Source: Nannocystis punicea (GTDB lineage Bacteria > Myxococcota_A > Polyangia > Nannocystales > Nannocystaceae). From it: a DNA stretch of 64,000 nt. Shown piece after piece: positions 18,182 through 26,601 of this stretch (position 1 is the first letter of the stretch; each line of letters opens with the position of its first letter). The translations under genes and the position numbers were made by a program. The stretch covers positions 7,006,001 through 7,070,000 of the forward strand of contig NZ_CP114040.1 of NCBI RefSeq assembly GCF_026965555.1, in the 5' to 3' direction. Below the pieces are notes generated by a model. It had not been told where the DNA came from and ran no database searches. It worked only from the letters and a program-made list of their open reading frames with translations.

Positions 18182-19506
18182 TGATCACGACCTACCGTGC
18201 CTCCATTCTCCTCGCGTGTCTCGCCGCCGCGTGCACCGCCAATCCTCCCACCGCCGCGCGCCCCACCGCCGAGGCCGCCCCCGCGCCCGCAGCCCCACCG
18301 ACCGCTCCTGCGGCCCCGCCCGCGCCCGCGACCGCCACGCCTGCGCCCGCCGCTCCGCCCGCGCCCGCGACCCCGTCCGAGCCCGCGACGCCCCCGGTGG
18401 CCGCCGCCGAGCCGACGCCTCCGACCGACCCTGCCCTGCCCTCGCTCGCCGATCCCGATCCGGACGCCCCCGCCGCCGATCCTGCGCTCGATCCATCCGC
18501 CGCGCCGGCACCCACCGCCCCGATCGCCCTCGTCGCCGCCCCGATCGTCGCGGCCGAGCACACCGCCAATTGGCGCGACGTCGTCACCCTGTCCGCCGGC
18601 ACCGTCGCCGGCGGCTTCCAGTACTTCGCCACCGGCGTGCTCGCCGGCGAGGCCCCGAATTTCTTCACCCTCGACGCCGGCGGCGCGTGGGGTCCCGTCG
18701 CCGTCCCTGCCCCGCCTGGCAAGCCGAGCGGTCACTGGCCCGACGAGACCTGGGCCGTAGAGACCGGCCATACCCGCGACCGCGCCGCAATACCGCGACT
18801 GCGACTGCATCGATTGCGCGGCCAGAGCCGGTGGGTCCCGCAATCACTCGGCGCCGATCAATGGGTCGAGACCGACCACCTCGGCCCCCTGCGCAAGAGC
18901 TGGAACGTCGGCTTCCTCGCCGTCCTCGACGGCAGCCTCGTGCGCGTCGCCGGCAACGGCACCCCCGATCCCGCCCTGCCCGTCGTGCGCGGCTCGATCT
19001 CCGACTTCGTCGAGAGCAAGGCCGGCGACCTCTACGTCCTCTCGAACGACGGCGCCTATCACGTCCAGATCGCCTGCGCCGACGAGGCCTGCGTCCAGAC
19101 CAACTCGATCCCGCTGCCGCAGGGCGGCTGGGAATGGCAGCAGAGCATCCCGCGCCAGAAGCACAGCGTCTCGATCGGCCTGCACGACGCTACCAACAAT
19201 CTCACCAACCACTTGCTGCATTACGAGACCGGCGGCTGGAAGCTCGAGGTCCTGCCCGCGGGCGGGCGCCTCGTCGCCCTCTGGCCGACCGCCGACGGCG
19301 GCATGTGGGCCCAGACCGAGACTGGCCTGCTGCACCGCGATCCCGCCGGCGCCTGGCGCAGCGTCGCCCTCCCGGCCGATCTTCGGCCCAGCGGCCCGGT
19401 ATTCGCGGCCATGACCGGCAACATGAGCGAGCTCGTGGTCGTCGGCGTCCGCGACGGCGCCCAGGTCGTGCTGGCCACCGCCGCCAAGACGCAGGCCGCC
19501 GGCTGA
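18178..19506 (+). CDS. Lipoprotein with Ala/Pro linker, unknown function
   Basis: 442 residues. ATG at 18178 overlaps the cytochrome stop by 4 bp. Signal MMITTYRASILLACLAAAC with a lipobox Cys is followed by about 95 residues of Ala/Pro/Thr low complexity. The remaining 330 residues look like repeated beta strands with WxxDVVTLSAGTVAGGFQYFATG, AVLDGSLVRVAGNG, LYVLSNDGAYHVQI and WPTADGGMWAQTETGLLHR, suggestive of a beta-propeller. Coupling to the multihaem cytochrome suggests a shared surface complex. No known family was recognised. Confidence 0.75.
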   Translation: MMITTYRASILLACLAAACTANPPTAARPTAEAAPAPAAPPTAPAAPPAPATATPAPAAPPAPATPSEPATPPVAAAEPTPPTDPALPSLADPDPDAPAADPALDPSAAPAPTAPIALVAAPIVAAEHTANWRDVVTLSAGTVAGGFQYFATGVLAGEAPNFFTLDAGGAWGPVAVPAPPGKPSGHWPDETWAVETGHTRDRAAIPRLRLHRLRGQSRWVPQSLGADQWVETDHLGPLRKSWNVGFLAVLDGSLVRVAGNGTPDPALPVVRGSISDFVESKAGDLYVLSNDGAYHVQIACADEACVQTNSIPLPQGGWEWQQSIPRQKHSVSIGLHDATNNLTNHLLHYETGGWKLEVLPAGGRLVALWPTADGGMWAQTETGLLHRDPAGAWRSVALPADLRPSGPVFAAMTGNMSELVVVGVRDGAQVVLATAAKTQAAG

Positions 19507-19518
19507 TTCGTCGCCGCG

Positions 19519-19755
19519 TCAGCGCGGCCGCTTGAAGCAGACGATGCCCTGAGTCATCGTCACCAGCTCCCAGCCCTCGTTGCCGGCCTTCGTCACGTCG
19601 TCGTTGATCCCGCTGACCGACGAGCTGGGCCCCAAGCACATGTGCTCGAAGCGCGGCGCCTGGGCGGGATAATCGGCGAGCGCGCGGCCTGCGGCTCCGC
19701 CGGCGCAGCCGATGAGGATTCCGGACAATACGAGGGCGAGATTCTTCCAGGTCAT
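19519..19755 (-). CDS. Small membrane-anchored protein, DUF4177-like, 78 aa
   Basis: Start ATG 19755 gives MTWKNLALVLSGILIGCAGGAAGRA, an N-terminal membrane segment or lipoprotein-like signal with Cys at position 17. The remainder FEHMCLGPSSSV, INDDVTKAGNEGWELVTMTQGIVCFKRPR has the GNEGWELV signature seen in DUF4177-type small proteins (x-x-LNxLGxxGWELV). It converges with the lipoprotein gene, 12 bp apart. A longer frame upstream to 19962 is Arg-rich and rejected. Confidence 0.65.
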   Translation of the reverse strand: MTWKNLALVLSGILIGCAGGAAGRALADYPAQAPRFEHMCLGPSSSVSGINDDVTKAGNEGWELVTMTQGIVCFKRPR

Positions 19756-20179
19756 TGCCGGGCAACCTAACACCGCCGTCCGCGCGCGCCGAATTTCCCG
19801 CCCCTCGGCCGCCACGCCCGACGCAATCACGAATGCCACGACGCTCGTGCACCCCGCGATGGCGACCCCCGAGCTGCGCGTACAGGGTCGGTGAATGACC
19901 ACAGTCCAATGTCGCGGCCGCCGGCGTGAGCGCGGCGAAGCGAGCGACGTCCTGCACGACACCCCTCGCTCGAGCGGCGCCGACCTCGCATCCTCGTCGC
20001 GCCCCTCGCTCGCCGTCCGTCCTCGTCGCGCACCCTGTCGCCGGCGCCCGCAGCCGGCGCGTGTCGGCGCTCACGACCTGCCCGTCCCGCCGCGAGCCCG
20101 CCGCGGCCCTGTATCGCCGTTTGCGCCGCGCCCGGCCGTATCTGGCGCGCGCCCGCCCGGCGTGCTAGGAGGCCCCGCC
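19756..20179. other. Divergent intergenic region
   Basis: 424 bp, no convincing gene. It carries the Shine-Dalgarno AGGAGG at about 20167-20172 serving the following TPR gene. Translations in all frames are Arg/Pro-rich shadows. Confidence 0.35.
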
Positions 20180-21520
20180 ATGAGCGAGGAGCGCCGGCGC
20201 GTCCTGAACAACCTCGACCGCATCGAGGACCGCCTGCGCGACGCCCCCGACGGTCTGCACGACGCCGGCGCCCCGGCCAGCGAGCGCGACCTCGCCGCGT
20301 CGGGCCTCGATCCGGACGTGGCCCTGCTGTGGGGCACCTACGACGGCTTCGACCTCGGCGGCGGCGAGGCCCGCGTCTATCCCCTGGACGAGCACGCCGG
20401 CGCCACCGAGGCCGCCGAGGCCGACGGCCGGCTGCGCCCCGGCGACCGCGTCATCGGCGAGCGCGGGCGCGACCTGCTCGTCCTGGCCGCCGACCCGCAC
20501 GCCGAGGGCGCCGACGTCGTCCTCGTCGAGGAGGACGGCGAGCGCCTGCCGTGCGCCTCCTCGGTCGACCGCATGGTCCTGGCCCTGCTCGGCGAGTTCT
20601 CGGTCCTGTTCGACGAGGACGGCGAGTACCAGGCCGACCTGTTCGGCGACGACGGCGAGCTCACCTCCGCGGCCGAACGACGGATCCTGCGGCGTCACCT
20701 CGACCTCGACCCCGACGCCCCGCTGGCCCGCTTCCGCCTGGCCCAGTCGCTGCGCCGCGCCGGCGAGCTGCGCGGCGCGGCCCAGGAGCTGCGCCAGCTG
20801 CTGCGCCGCGCCCCCGACTTCGTGTGGGGCCACCTCGAGCTCGGCCGCGTGCGCCTCGGCGAGGCCAAGCCGAACGACGCGGTCGCCGCCTTCCGCAAGG
20901 CCGCCGAGCTGGCCGCCGACCCCGGCCTGCGCGCCCACTGCCTGGCGCTCGCCTGCTTGGCCCTCTCGAACATGTCCGAGAAGCCAGGTCCTTCGGCGCA
21001 GGGCGCCAAGGCCATGCCCGAGAAGACAGGTCCTTCGGCACAGGGCTCCAAGGCCATGCCCGAAAAGACGGGCGCTTCCGCCCGGGACTCCGAGCGCGCC
21101 GCCCTGGCCGCCGCCGTCCTGGCCGCCAACCCGCAGTTCACCGCCGCCCAGGAGGCCGCGGTGCGCGACGCCCTCGAGCGCGGCGACGCGGCCGCGGCCG
21201 ACGAGCAGCTCGCGCTCGGCCTCGCGGTCGTGCCGGGCCACCTCGGCCTGCTCAGCCTGCGCCCCGCGCTGGCCGAGCTGAAGGCCCAGCCGACCGACGA
21301 GGCCGACGACGAGGACGACGATCCCGACGCCGACGTCGACCCGGCCCTGCGCGACGACGACGCCGAGCGCGTGGCAGCCCGCGCCAGGCCGAAGCCGCCC
21401 CCGGCTAAAGCGGCCCGAGCGCCTGATACTGGCTCGGCGTCATCCCCATATGGCGGGCGAAAGCCCGCGAAAAGCTCGGGTGGTCGGCAAAGCCGGCGCC
21501 CAGCGCGATCTCGAGGATAG
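20180..21520 (+). CDS. TPR protein with in-frame 14-residue repeats and acidic tail
   Basis: 446 residues; ATG 20180 preceded by AGGAGG at ideal spacing. Residues 1-160 are acidic with no recognised fold; about 165-260 are TPR helices (LARFRLAQSLRRAGELRGAAQELRQLL and VWGHLELGRVRLGEAKPNDAVAAFRKA). Helix spacing is broken by three tandem 14-residue units, KAMPEKTGPSAQGS-like, encoded by the dispersed CATGTCC/CATGCCC element. An acidic DEADDEDDDPDADVD stretch follows. The frame then runs 116 bp into the 3' end of the convergent AraC gene before a stop at 21520, so the last roughly 35 residues may be a read-through from a lost stop. Likely a cytoplasmic scaffold. Confidence 0.75.
   Translation: MSEERRRVLNNLDRIEDRLRDAPDGLHDAGAPASERDLAASGLDPDVALLWGTYDGFDLGGGEARVYPLDEHAGATEAAEADGRLRPGDRVIGERGRDLLVLAADPHAEGADVVLVEEDGERLPCASSVDRMVLALLGEFSVLFDEDGEYQADLFGDDGELTSAAERRILRRHLDLDPDAPLARFRLAQSLRRAGELRGAAQELRQLLRRAPDFVWGHLELGRVRLGEAKPNDAVAAFRKAAELAADPGLRAHCLALACLALSNMSEKPGPSAQGAKAMPEKTGPSAQGSKAMPEKTGASARDSERAALAAAVLAANPQFTAAQEAAVRDALERGDAAAADEQLALGLAVVPGHLGLLSLRPALAELKAQPTDEADDEDDDPDADVDPALRDDDAERVAARARPKPPPAKAARAPDTGSASSPYGGRKPAKSSGGRQSRRPARSRG
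20963..21085 (+). repeat. Three in-frame 42-bp tandem repeats inside a TPR gene
   Basis: Units begin at 20963 (39 bp), 21002 and 21044 (42 bp each) and encode variants of NMSEKPGPSAQ, AMPEKTGPSAQ and AMPEKTGASAR. Each carries CATGTCC or CATGCCC followed by GAGAAG(A)CAGG, a degenerate form of the window-wide hairpin. The period is a multiple of three, so expansion preserves the frame. Confidence 0.9.
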
Positions 21521-22262
21521 AGCGCCGCGACGACCGCAGCTCGCGGGCCGCCTGGCACAGCCGGAGCGTGCGCAGATAGGCCCCCGGCGTCATCCCGACC
21601 ACCTGCGCGAACTGGCGCAGGAAGTGGTACTTCGACAGCTCAGCCACGCTCGCCAGCTCGTCGAGCGACAGCGTGGTCGGGTCGATGCGCGGGTCGAGGC
21701 TGCGGATGTAATCGACCACGCGGGCGATCTTGCGGTGGGCGATCCGGTTGGTCGAGCGGCGCAGCGGCTCGCGCAGGTTGGAGAACTCGGTGAAGGCGTG
21801 GCTGACGACGTTGTGCAGCGCGGCCTCGACCTCGAGCGTGCGCCCGGGCGCGCTGTCGCTGCGGACCAGGTCGTGCAGCGCAGTGATCGCCGACACCAGC
21901 TCGACGCGGCCGGCCACGCGCACGCTGGTGAACTCGGGCGCGCAGCGGGGCCCGGCGACGTCTTCGACCAGGCCGAGCGCCAGCCGGCGGTCGACGTAGA
22001 GCGTGATGTAATCGACGTCGCTGCTGCCGCGGGCGTTGCCGGTGTGGACCTGCTGCGGGTTCATCAGCACCACGTCGCCGGGCTCGAAGCTGAACAGCCG
22101 CCCGGCCACGTGGCACTCCTCGTGCCCGGCCAGCTGCGCGCAGATCAGGTACTCGTCGTGGAAGTGCGGCGTGAGCGGGCGGCTGCCGTGGGCGCCGGTG
22201 GCGTGGTAGAGCGTGAAGCCTCGTCCGCCGAAGAACGCCGTGTGAAGATCGGCCCGGGCCAT
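21405..22262 (-). CDS. AraC-family transcriptional regulator
   Basis: 285 residues. N-terminal cupin sensor domain: HFHDEYLICAQLAGHEECHVAG, FEPGDVVLMNPQQVH. C-terminal double helix-turn-helix: LDELASVAELSKYHFLRQFAQVVGMTPGAYLRTLRL, then RSILEIALGAGFADHPSFSRAFARHMGMTPSQY, matching the AraC consensus ending. It is divergently placed from the aminotransferase/C45 operon starting about 155 bp away, so regulation of that operon is the simplest inference. Its 3' end overlaps the convergent TPR gene by 116 bp. Confidence 0.95.
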   Translation of the reverse strand: MARADLHTAFFGGRGFTLYHATGAHGSRPLTPHFHDEYLICAQLAGHEECHVAGRLFSFEPGDVVLMNPQQVHTGNARGSSDVDYITLYVDRRLALGLVEDVAGPRCAPEFTSVRVAGRVELVSAITALHDLVRSDSAPGRTLEVEAALHNVVSHAFTEFSNLREPLRRSTNRIAHRKIARVVDYIRSLDPRIDPTTLSLDELASVAELSKYHFLRQFAQVVGMTPGAYLRTLRLCQAARELRSSRRSILEIALGAGFADHPSFSRAFARHMGMTPSQYQALGPL

Positions 22263-22417
22263 GGAGCGAGCCTACCCCCGCGCCGACGTGCGGTCCACCA
22301 CCTCGACCCGCGCCGGCCCGCGCCTGCGCGTGAATCGGCCCACGCGTGAGCGCGGCCTCCCCGCCCACCGCACGGACAGCACAGCGAGCATGCGACCTCG
22401 GCGATACACTTCGACAC

Positions 22418-25400
22418 GTGTCTATTGAACCGGATTCAGGCCGTGATCTCGATCTCAACGCCCGGCTCGACGCCCTCGAGTCCAGTCAACGGGCCGAGGC
22501 GCCGCGCCCGCGGGCGATCTTCGAGCGCGAGACCCGGCGCGTACGGATCCCGCCGGGCGGCGAGCTGCCGGAGTCTGCCGCGCTGCTCGAGCGCTTCTAC
22601 GGCGGCGGCTTCACCGTCCGCGAGAAGAAGCCGATGGTCGTCGACACCCGCCGCAGCTCGGGCCCCTACATGGTCTCGATCGACGCGCGGCCGCTCACCT
22701 TGCTGGACGCGTGCTCACAGATCGCCACCCTGACGCACGGCTTCTATCACCCGGGCATCGTCAAGGCGCTCTACACCGGCCGCTTCGAGCACTGCCTGTG
22801 GAGCAACCCCGACACCACGGTGCACCACGTGCCCGAGCTCGCCGCCTACGAGGAGGCGCTCGAGCGGCTCGCTCCGCCCGCGCTCGACCACGTCAGCTTC
22901 GTCTGCGCCGGGGGCGCCGAGGCCAACGAGAAGGCGCTGCGGATCGCCCGCCTGCACGCGCCGCCGCCGGTGAACGGCCCGCGCCGGCGCGTGCTCGCCT
23001 TCCGCGACGGCTTCCACGGCCGCACCCTCGCCACGCTCGCCGCCACCTGGAACCCGGAGAAGCGCGCGCCCTTCGAGTTCGCCGGCTACGAGGCCGTGTT
23101 CAGCCACGCCGAGCTCGGCGAGGTCGAGCGCCTGCTCGACGAACGCGGCCACGAGGTCTACGCCATCATCGTCGAGCCGATGCAGGCCGAGGGCGGCGAC
23201 GTCTACCTGCGCCGCGAGTTCTTGCTCGGCCTGTGCAAGCTGGCCCGCGCCCGCAAGCTGCCGCTCATCGTCGACGAGGTGCAGACCGGCTTCGCCACCG
23301 GCGGCCCGTTCTTCTGGTGGACGCGGCTCGGCCTCGGCGGCGACGAGGCCACCGCGCCCGACATCCTGACCTGCGCCAAGAAGGCCAGCCTCGGCGTCGT
23401 CCTGTCGCGCTGGCCCGACCCCGAGAGCAACCAGGTCCACGTCGCCTCGGCCCTGCGCGGCCTCATCCAGCTCGAGACCTCGCGCGACCAGGCCACCCTC
23501 GAGCAGCTGCTGCGCCCGCGCGCCGAGGCCCTCGCAGAGGCCTTCCCCGGCCTCGTCGGCGACGTGCGCCTGGCCGGCACCGCCCTCGCCTTCGACCTGC
23601 CCGACACCGCCGCCCAGACCGCCTTCATCGACCAGCGCTACCAGCGGGGCCTGATGACCTACCCCGCGGGCGAGCGCACGATCCGCTTCCGCTTCAGCGC
23701 CGGCTGGGACGAGCGCGTCATCGACGACCTGTTCAAGCGGATCCACGAGTCGCTCGCGCGCCTGTCCGATAAGACAGCCAAGGACTGGGCCCCCGAGGGC
23801 CAGTCGGCCGACAGCGACCCGGCAGTGATCGTGCGGCCGATCGAGGAGCGCGACTGGCCGCAGATCATGGTCATCGAGAACGCCAGCTACGAGCCCGCCC
23901 GGCGCGACAGCGAGGCCTACCTGCGCCGCGCCGCCGCCACCGGCCTCGGCCTGTGCGCCGTCGACACCGCCACCGGCTCGATCCTCGGCTTCTGCTTCGG
24001 CGGCCCGCTCGAGGACTTCCGCGGCGTCTCGGGCGCCAGCCAGGACGAGCGCCTCGGCCTCGGCGACACCTTCTACTCGGCCGACGTCACCGTCGCCGAG
24101 GCCGCGCGGGCCCGCGGCGTCGGTCGCCTGCTCAAGCGCGCCCAGGTCCAGTGGGCCAAGGTCCACGGCTTCTCGTACGTCTCGGGCCGCAACCGCGTCG
24201 GCACCACCGACGCCATGGCCGCCCTCAACCGCTCGTACGGCGCCTTCCCGGTCGTCCGCCTGACGCACCAGTACGAGGGCAACGCGCTGGCCGACTACTA
24301 CCGGATCCCGCTGGTCCCGCCGCCGGCCCCGCGCACCCCGCCGGACGAGGGCATCCTCGACCTCGCCAGCGGCCTGCAGCAGCCGTTCGGGGCCGCGCCC
24401 GCCTTCATGGCCGGCCACGAGCTCGTCGGCCCCACCGCCAGCCGGATCAACCTCAGCAACTACGCCACCATCGACACCGTCCACTACACCGAGCACCTGC
24501 GCCTGCTCGCCCCGCGCGGCACCGGCCACATGTACTTCACCTCGTCGCGCGACGAGACCGTCGACAAGGCGCTCCGCTGCCTCCGCCTCGGCCGCCCCGC
24601 GGGCCAGCTCGCCGTCGGCCTGGAGGGCGGCTACCTCGGCCACGTCACCGCCGCCGCCCGCAGCCTGTCCGACCCGGCCGGCTTCGGCGACGGCCTGGCG
24701 CTGTTCGACTTCCCGCGCCTGCCGCACCCCGCGGCCGACCTGGCCGGCTTCGAAGCTGGCCTCAAGGACCTGGTCGAACGGGAAGGTGCCAACAAGATCC
24801 TCGGCCTGTTCGTCGAGGTCGTCGGCGAGCGCTCGGGCCGGGTCCTCGCCGGCGAGCCCGCGCGGGCGCTCGCGGCCGCCTGCCGCGCCCACGACATCCC
24901 GCTCGTCCTCGTCGAGACCGCCAGCGGCGGCTACCGCGGCGGCGCCGCGGCCTGGGGCGTCGACGCCTTGCCGGCCGACGTCGTGCCCGACATGGTGCTC
25001 TGGTACCCGGGCGGCCAGATCGGCCACATCTTCGTCGGCGACCGCTACTTCATCAAGAAGCCGCTGGTCCTGATCTCCACCTGGGACGGCGACGAGCTGT
25101 CGGCGATCCGGGCCCACGAGCACCTGCGGGCCGCGCGGCGGCTCGACCTCGGCGAGGCCATCGCCGCCCTCGACGAGCTCCTGGAGCGCGACGTCCTGCC
25201 GGCCTGCCCCGGCGCGCGGCTCGGCGGCGCCGGCCTCTACCGCACCATCACCTTCCCCAGCCGGGAGCTGGCCGAGGCGGTCGACCAGGCCTGCCTGCAC
25301 CGCGGCCTCTACCTCGGCAACGGCCTGCCGGACACCCTCGTGTTCGCCCCGCCGCTCACCATCTCGCCCGCGACCATCACCGGCGACCTGCGCCGGCGCG

Positions 25401-25438
25401 TGCTGGCCGCGATCGACGAGGCCCGGAGCCCCGCGTGA
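22418..25438 (+). CDS. Three-domain fusion: class III aminotransferase, GNAT acetyltransferase, pseudo-aminotransferase
   Basis: About 1006 residues from GTG 22418 (a GTG at 22346 would add 24; no clear SD for either). Domain 1 (about 60-450) is a class III PLP aminotransferase like L-lysine 6-aminotransferase: CAGGAEANEKALRIAR, FHGRTLATLAAT, VDEVQTGFATG and PLP lysine in TCAKKASLG (Lys321/322). Domain 2 (about 469-631) is GNAT with acetyl-CoA loop ARARGVGRLLKRA. Domain 3 (about 650-1000) keeps the fold (STWDGDELSAIRAHEHLRAARRL, FAPPLTISPATI) but has VETASGGYRGG for VDEVQTG and WYPGGQIGH where the PLP lysine belongs, so it is probably inactive. The likely reaction is transamination and acetylation of a diamine or diamino acid; the C-domain may be structural. 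First gene of a coupled operon. Confidence 0.88.
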   Translation: MSIEPDSGRDLDLNARLDALESSQRAEAPRPRAIFERETRRVRIPPGGELPESAALLERFYGGGFTVREKKPMVVDTRRSSGPYMVSIDARPLTLLDACSQIATLTHGFYHPGIVKALYTGRFEHCLWSNPDTTVHHVPELAAYEEALERLAPPALDHVSFVCAGGAEANEKALRIARLHAPPPVNGPRRRVLAFRDGFHGRTLATLAATWNPEKRAPFEFAGYEAVFSHAELGEVERLLDERGHEVYAIIVEPMQAEGGDVYLRREFLLGLCKLARARKLPLIVDEVQTGFATGGPFFWWTRLGLGGDEATAPDILTCAKKASLGVVLSRWPDPESNQVHVASALRGLIQLETSRDQATLEQLLRPRAEALAEAFPGLVGDVRLAGTALAFDLPDTAAQTAFIDQRYQRGLMTYPAGERTIRFRFSAGWDERVIDDLFKRIHESLARLSDKTAKDWAPEGQSADSDPAVIVRPIEERDWPQIMVIENASYEPARRDSEAYLRRAAATGLGLCAVDTATGSILGFCFGGPLEDFRGVSGASQDERLGLGDTFYSADVTVAEAARARGVGRLLKRAQVQWAKVHGFSYVSGRNRVGTTDAMAALNRSYGAFPVVRLTHQYEGNALADYYRIPLVPPPAPRTPPDEGILDLASGLQQPFGAAPAFMAGHELVGPTASRINLSNYATIDTVHYTEHLRLLAPRGTGHMYFTSSRDETVDKALRCLRLGRPAGQLAVGLEGGYLGHVTAAARSLSDPAGFGDGLALFDFPRLPHPAADLAGFEAGLKDLVEREGANKILGLFVEVVGERSGRVLAGEPARALAAACRAHDIPLVLVETASGGYRGGAAAWGVDALPADVVPDMVLWYPGGQIGHIFVGDRYFIKKPLVLISTWDGDELSAIRAHEHLRAARRLDLGEAIAALDELLERDVLPACPGARLGGAGLYRTITFPSRELAEAVDQACLHRGLYLGNGLPDTLVFAPPLTISPATITGDLRRRVLAAIDEARSPA

Positions 25439-26601
25439 CCGACTCATCCTCCAGCTTCGACGCCTTCCTGTTCGAGCAGGACGACCCGGCCCGCCGCGGC
25501 GAGGCCCACGGCGAGCAGTGGCGGGCCGAGATCCGCGAGCTCGCCGAGATCCGGTCCGAGCTCGCGCTCAAGAAGGGCTCGTTCACGGGTCGCGCCCAGC
25601 TCGACGCGGTCGCCCGCCTGCACCTGCCGCTGCTCGACAACTTCTCCGCGCCGCTGGCCGCCGAGCTGCGGGGCATCGCCCGCGGCGCCGGCGTCCCGCC
25701 CGAGGCGGTGGTCGTCCTCAACCACTACACCGACCTGCGCGACGTCCCGCCGAGCGTGCTCGAAGGGCCATGTCCGGAAGACCCTGTCGTTTCGGACAGC
25801 TTCCACGCCCTCAACACCAACGCCGACGACCCGGGCGGCTGCACCGCCGTGTACTTGCCGGGCCTCGACGCCCCGGTGCTCGGCCAGACCTGGGACATGC
25901 ACGGCACCGCCGAGCCGTTCGTGCGGGCGATCCGCATCAAGCCGCGCGGCGGCGACGACGAGGTCGTCTGCTTCACCCTGACCGGCTGCCTCGGCATGAC
26001 CGGCGTCAGCGCGCGCGGCGTGGCGGTCACCATCAACAACCTCTCGAGCACCGACGGCCAGGTCGGCGTGGTCTGGCCGGCGCTCGTGCGGGCCATGCTC
26101 GCCTGCGCCAGCGCCCGCGAGGCCCGCGACCTGCTGCTGCGCACCCGCCTGTCCTCCGGCCATCACTACATGATCGCCGACGGCCGCGAGTTCTACGGCG
26201 TCGAGACCTCCGGCAAGCTCAAGGTCGTCACCCAGACCGGCGCCCGCGCGGCCCACCTGCACACCAACCACTGCTTCGACCCGGTCCTGCGCCGCCACGA
26301 AGCTGTCCCGAAGGCCAGCACATCGTTCCGCCGCATGGAGCTGGCCACCACCCTCTACGTCCAGCAGCGCCCGCAGGACGCGCGCGCGCTGTGGACCATG
26401 CTCTCGAGCCACGACGGCTACCCGCGCTCGGTCTGCTCGCACATCGACGACGCCGGCGGCGACCCCTCGGCCTCGAAGACCTGCGGCCGCATGATCGTCG
26501 ACCTCACCCGCGGCGAGGTCCTGGTCGGCCGCGGCTGCGGCCAGATCGAGCCGCCCACCGTCGTCAAGCTCGATCGCTGGCGCGGAGGACATGTCCCATG
26601 A
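25435..26601 (+). CDS. C45-family NTN acyltransferase/peptidase (acyl-CoA:6-APA acyltransferase-like)
   Basis: 388 residues starting at GTG 25435, overlapping the previous stop in GTGA. The fold signature is that of peptidase C45/AAT: DAVARLHLPLLDNFSAPLAAELRGIARGAG, LNHYTDLRD, a nucleophile Cys136 in DDPGGCTAVYL, LGQTWDMHG, LTGCLGMTGVSARGVAVTINNL, then HLHTNHCFDP. Fungal AAT swaps acyl chains on the penicillin nucleus after self-cleavage before the Cys; bacterial relatives are mostly uncharacterised amidases or N-acyl transferases. Here the sequence before the Cys is unusual: LEGPCPEDPVVSDSF is encoded by a copy of the dispersed palindrome (about 25768-25802), so the prosegment differs from family norm. 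Context between aminotransferases suggests acylation or deacylation of an amine product. Confidence 0.88.
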   Translation: MTDSSSSFDAFLFEQDDPARRGEAHGEQWRAEIRELAEIRSELALKKGSFTGRAQLDAVARLHLPLLDNFSAPLAAELRGIARGAGVPPEAVVVLNHYTDLRDVPPSVLEGPCPEDPVVSDSFHALNTNADDPGGCTAVYLPGLDAPVLGQTWDMHGTAEPFVRAIRIKPRGGDDEVVCFTLTGCLGMTGVSARGVAVTINNLSSTDGQVGVVWPALVRAMLACASAREARDLLLRTRLSSGHHYMIADGREFYGVETSGKLKVVTQTGARAAHLHTNHCFDPVLRRHEAVPKASTSFRRMELATTLYVQQRPQDARALWTMLSSHDGYPRSVCSHIDDAGGDPSASKTCGRMIVDLTRGEVLVGRGCGQIEPPTVVKLDRWRGGHVP

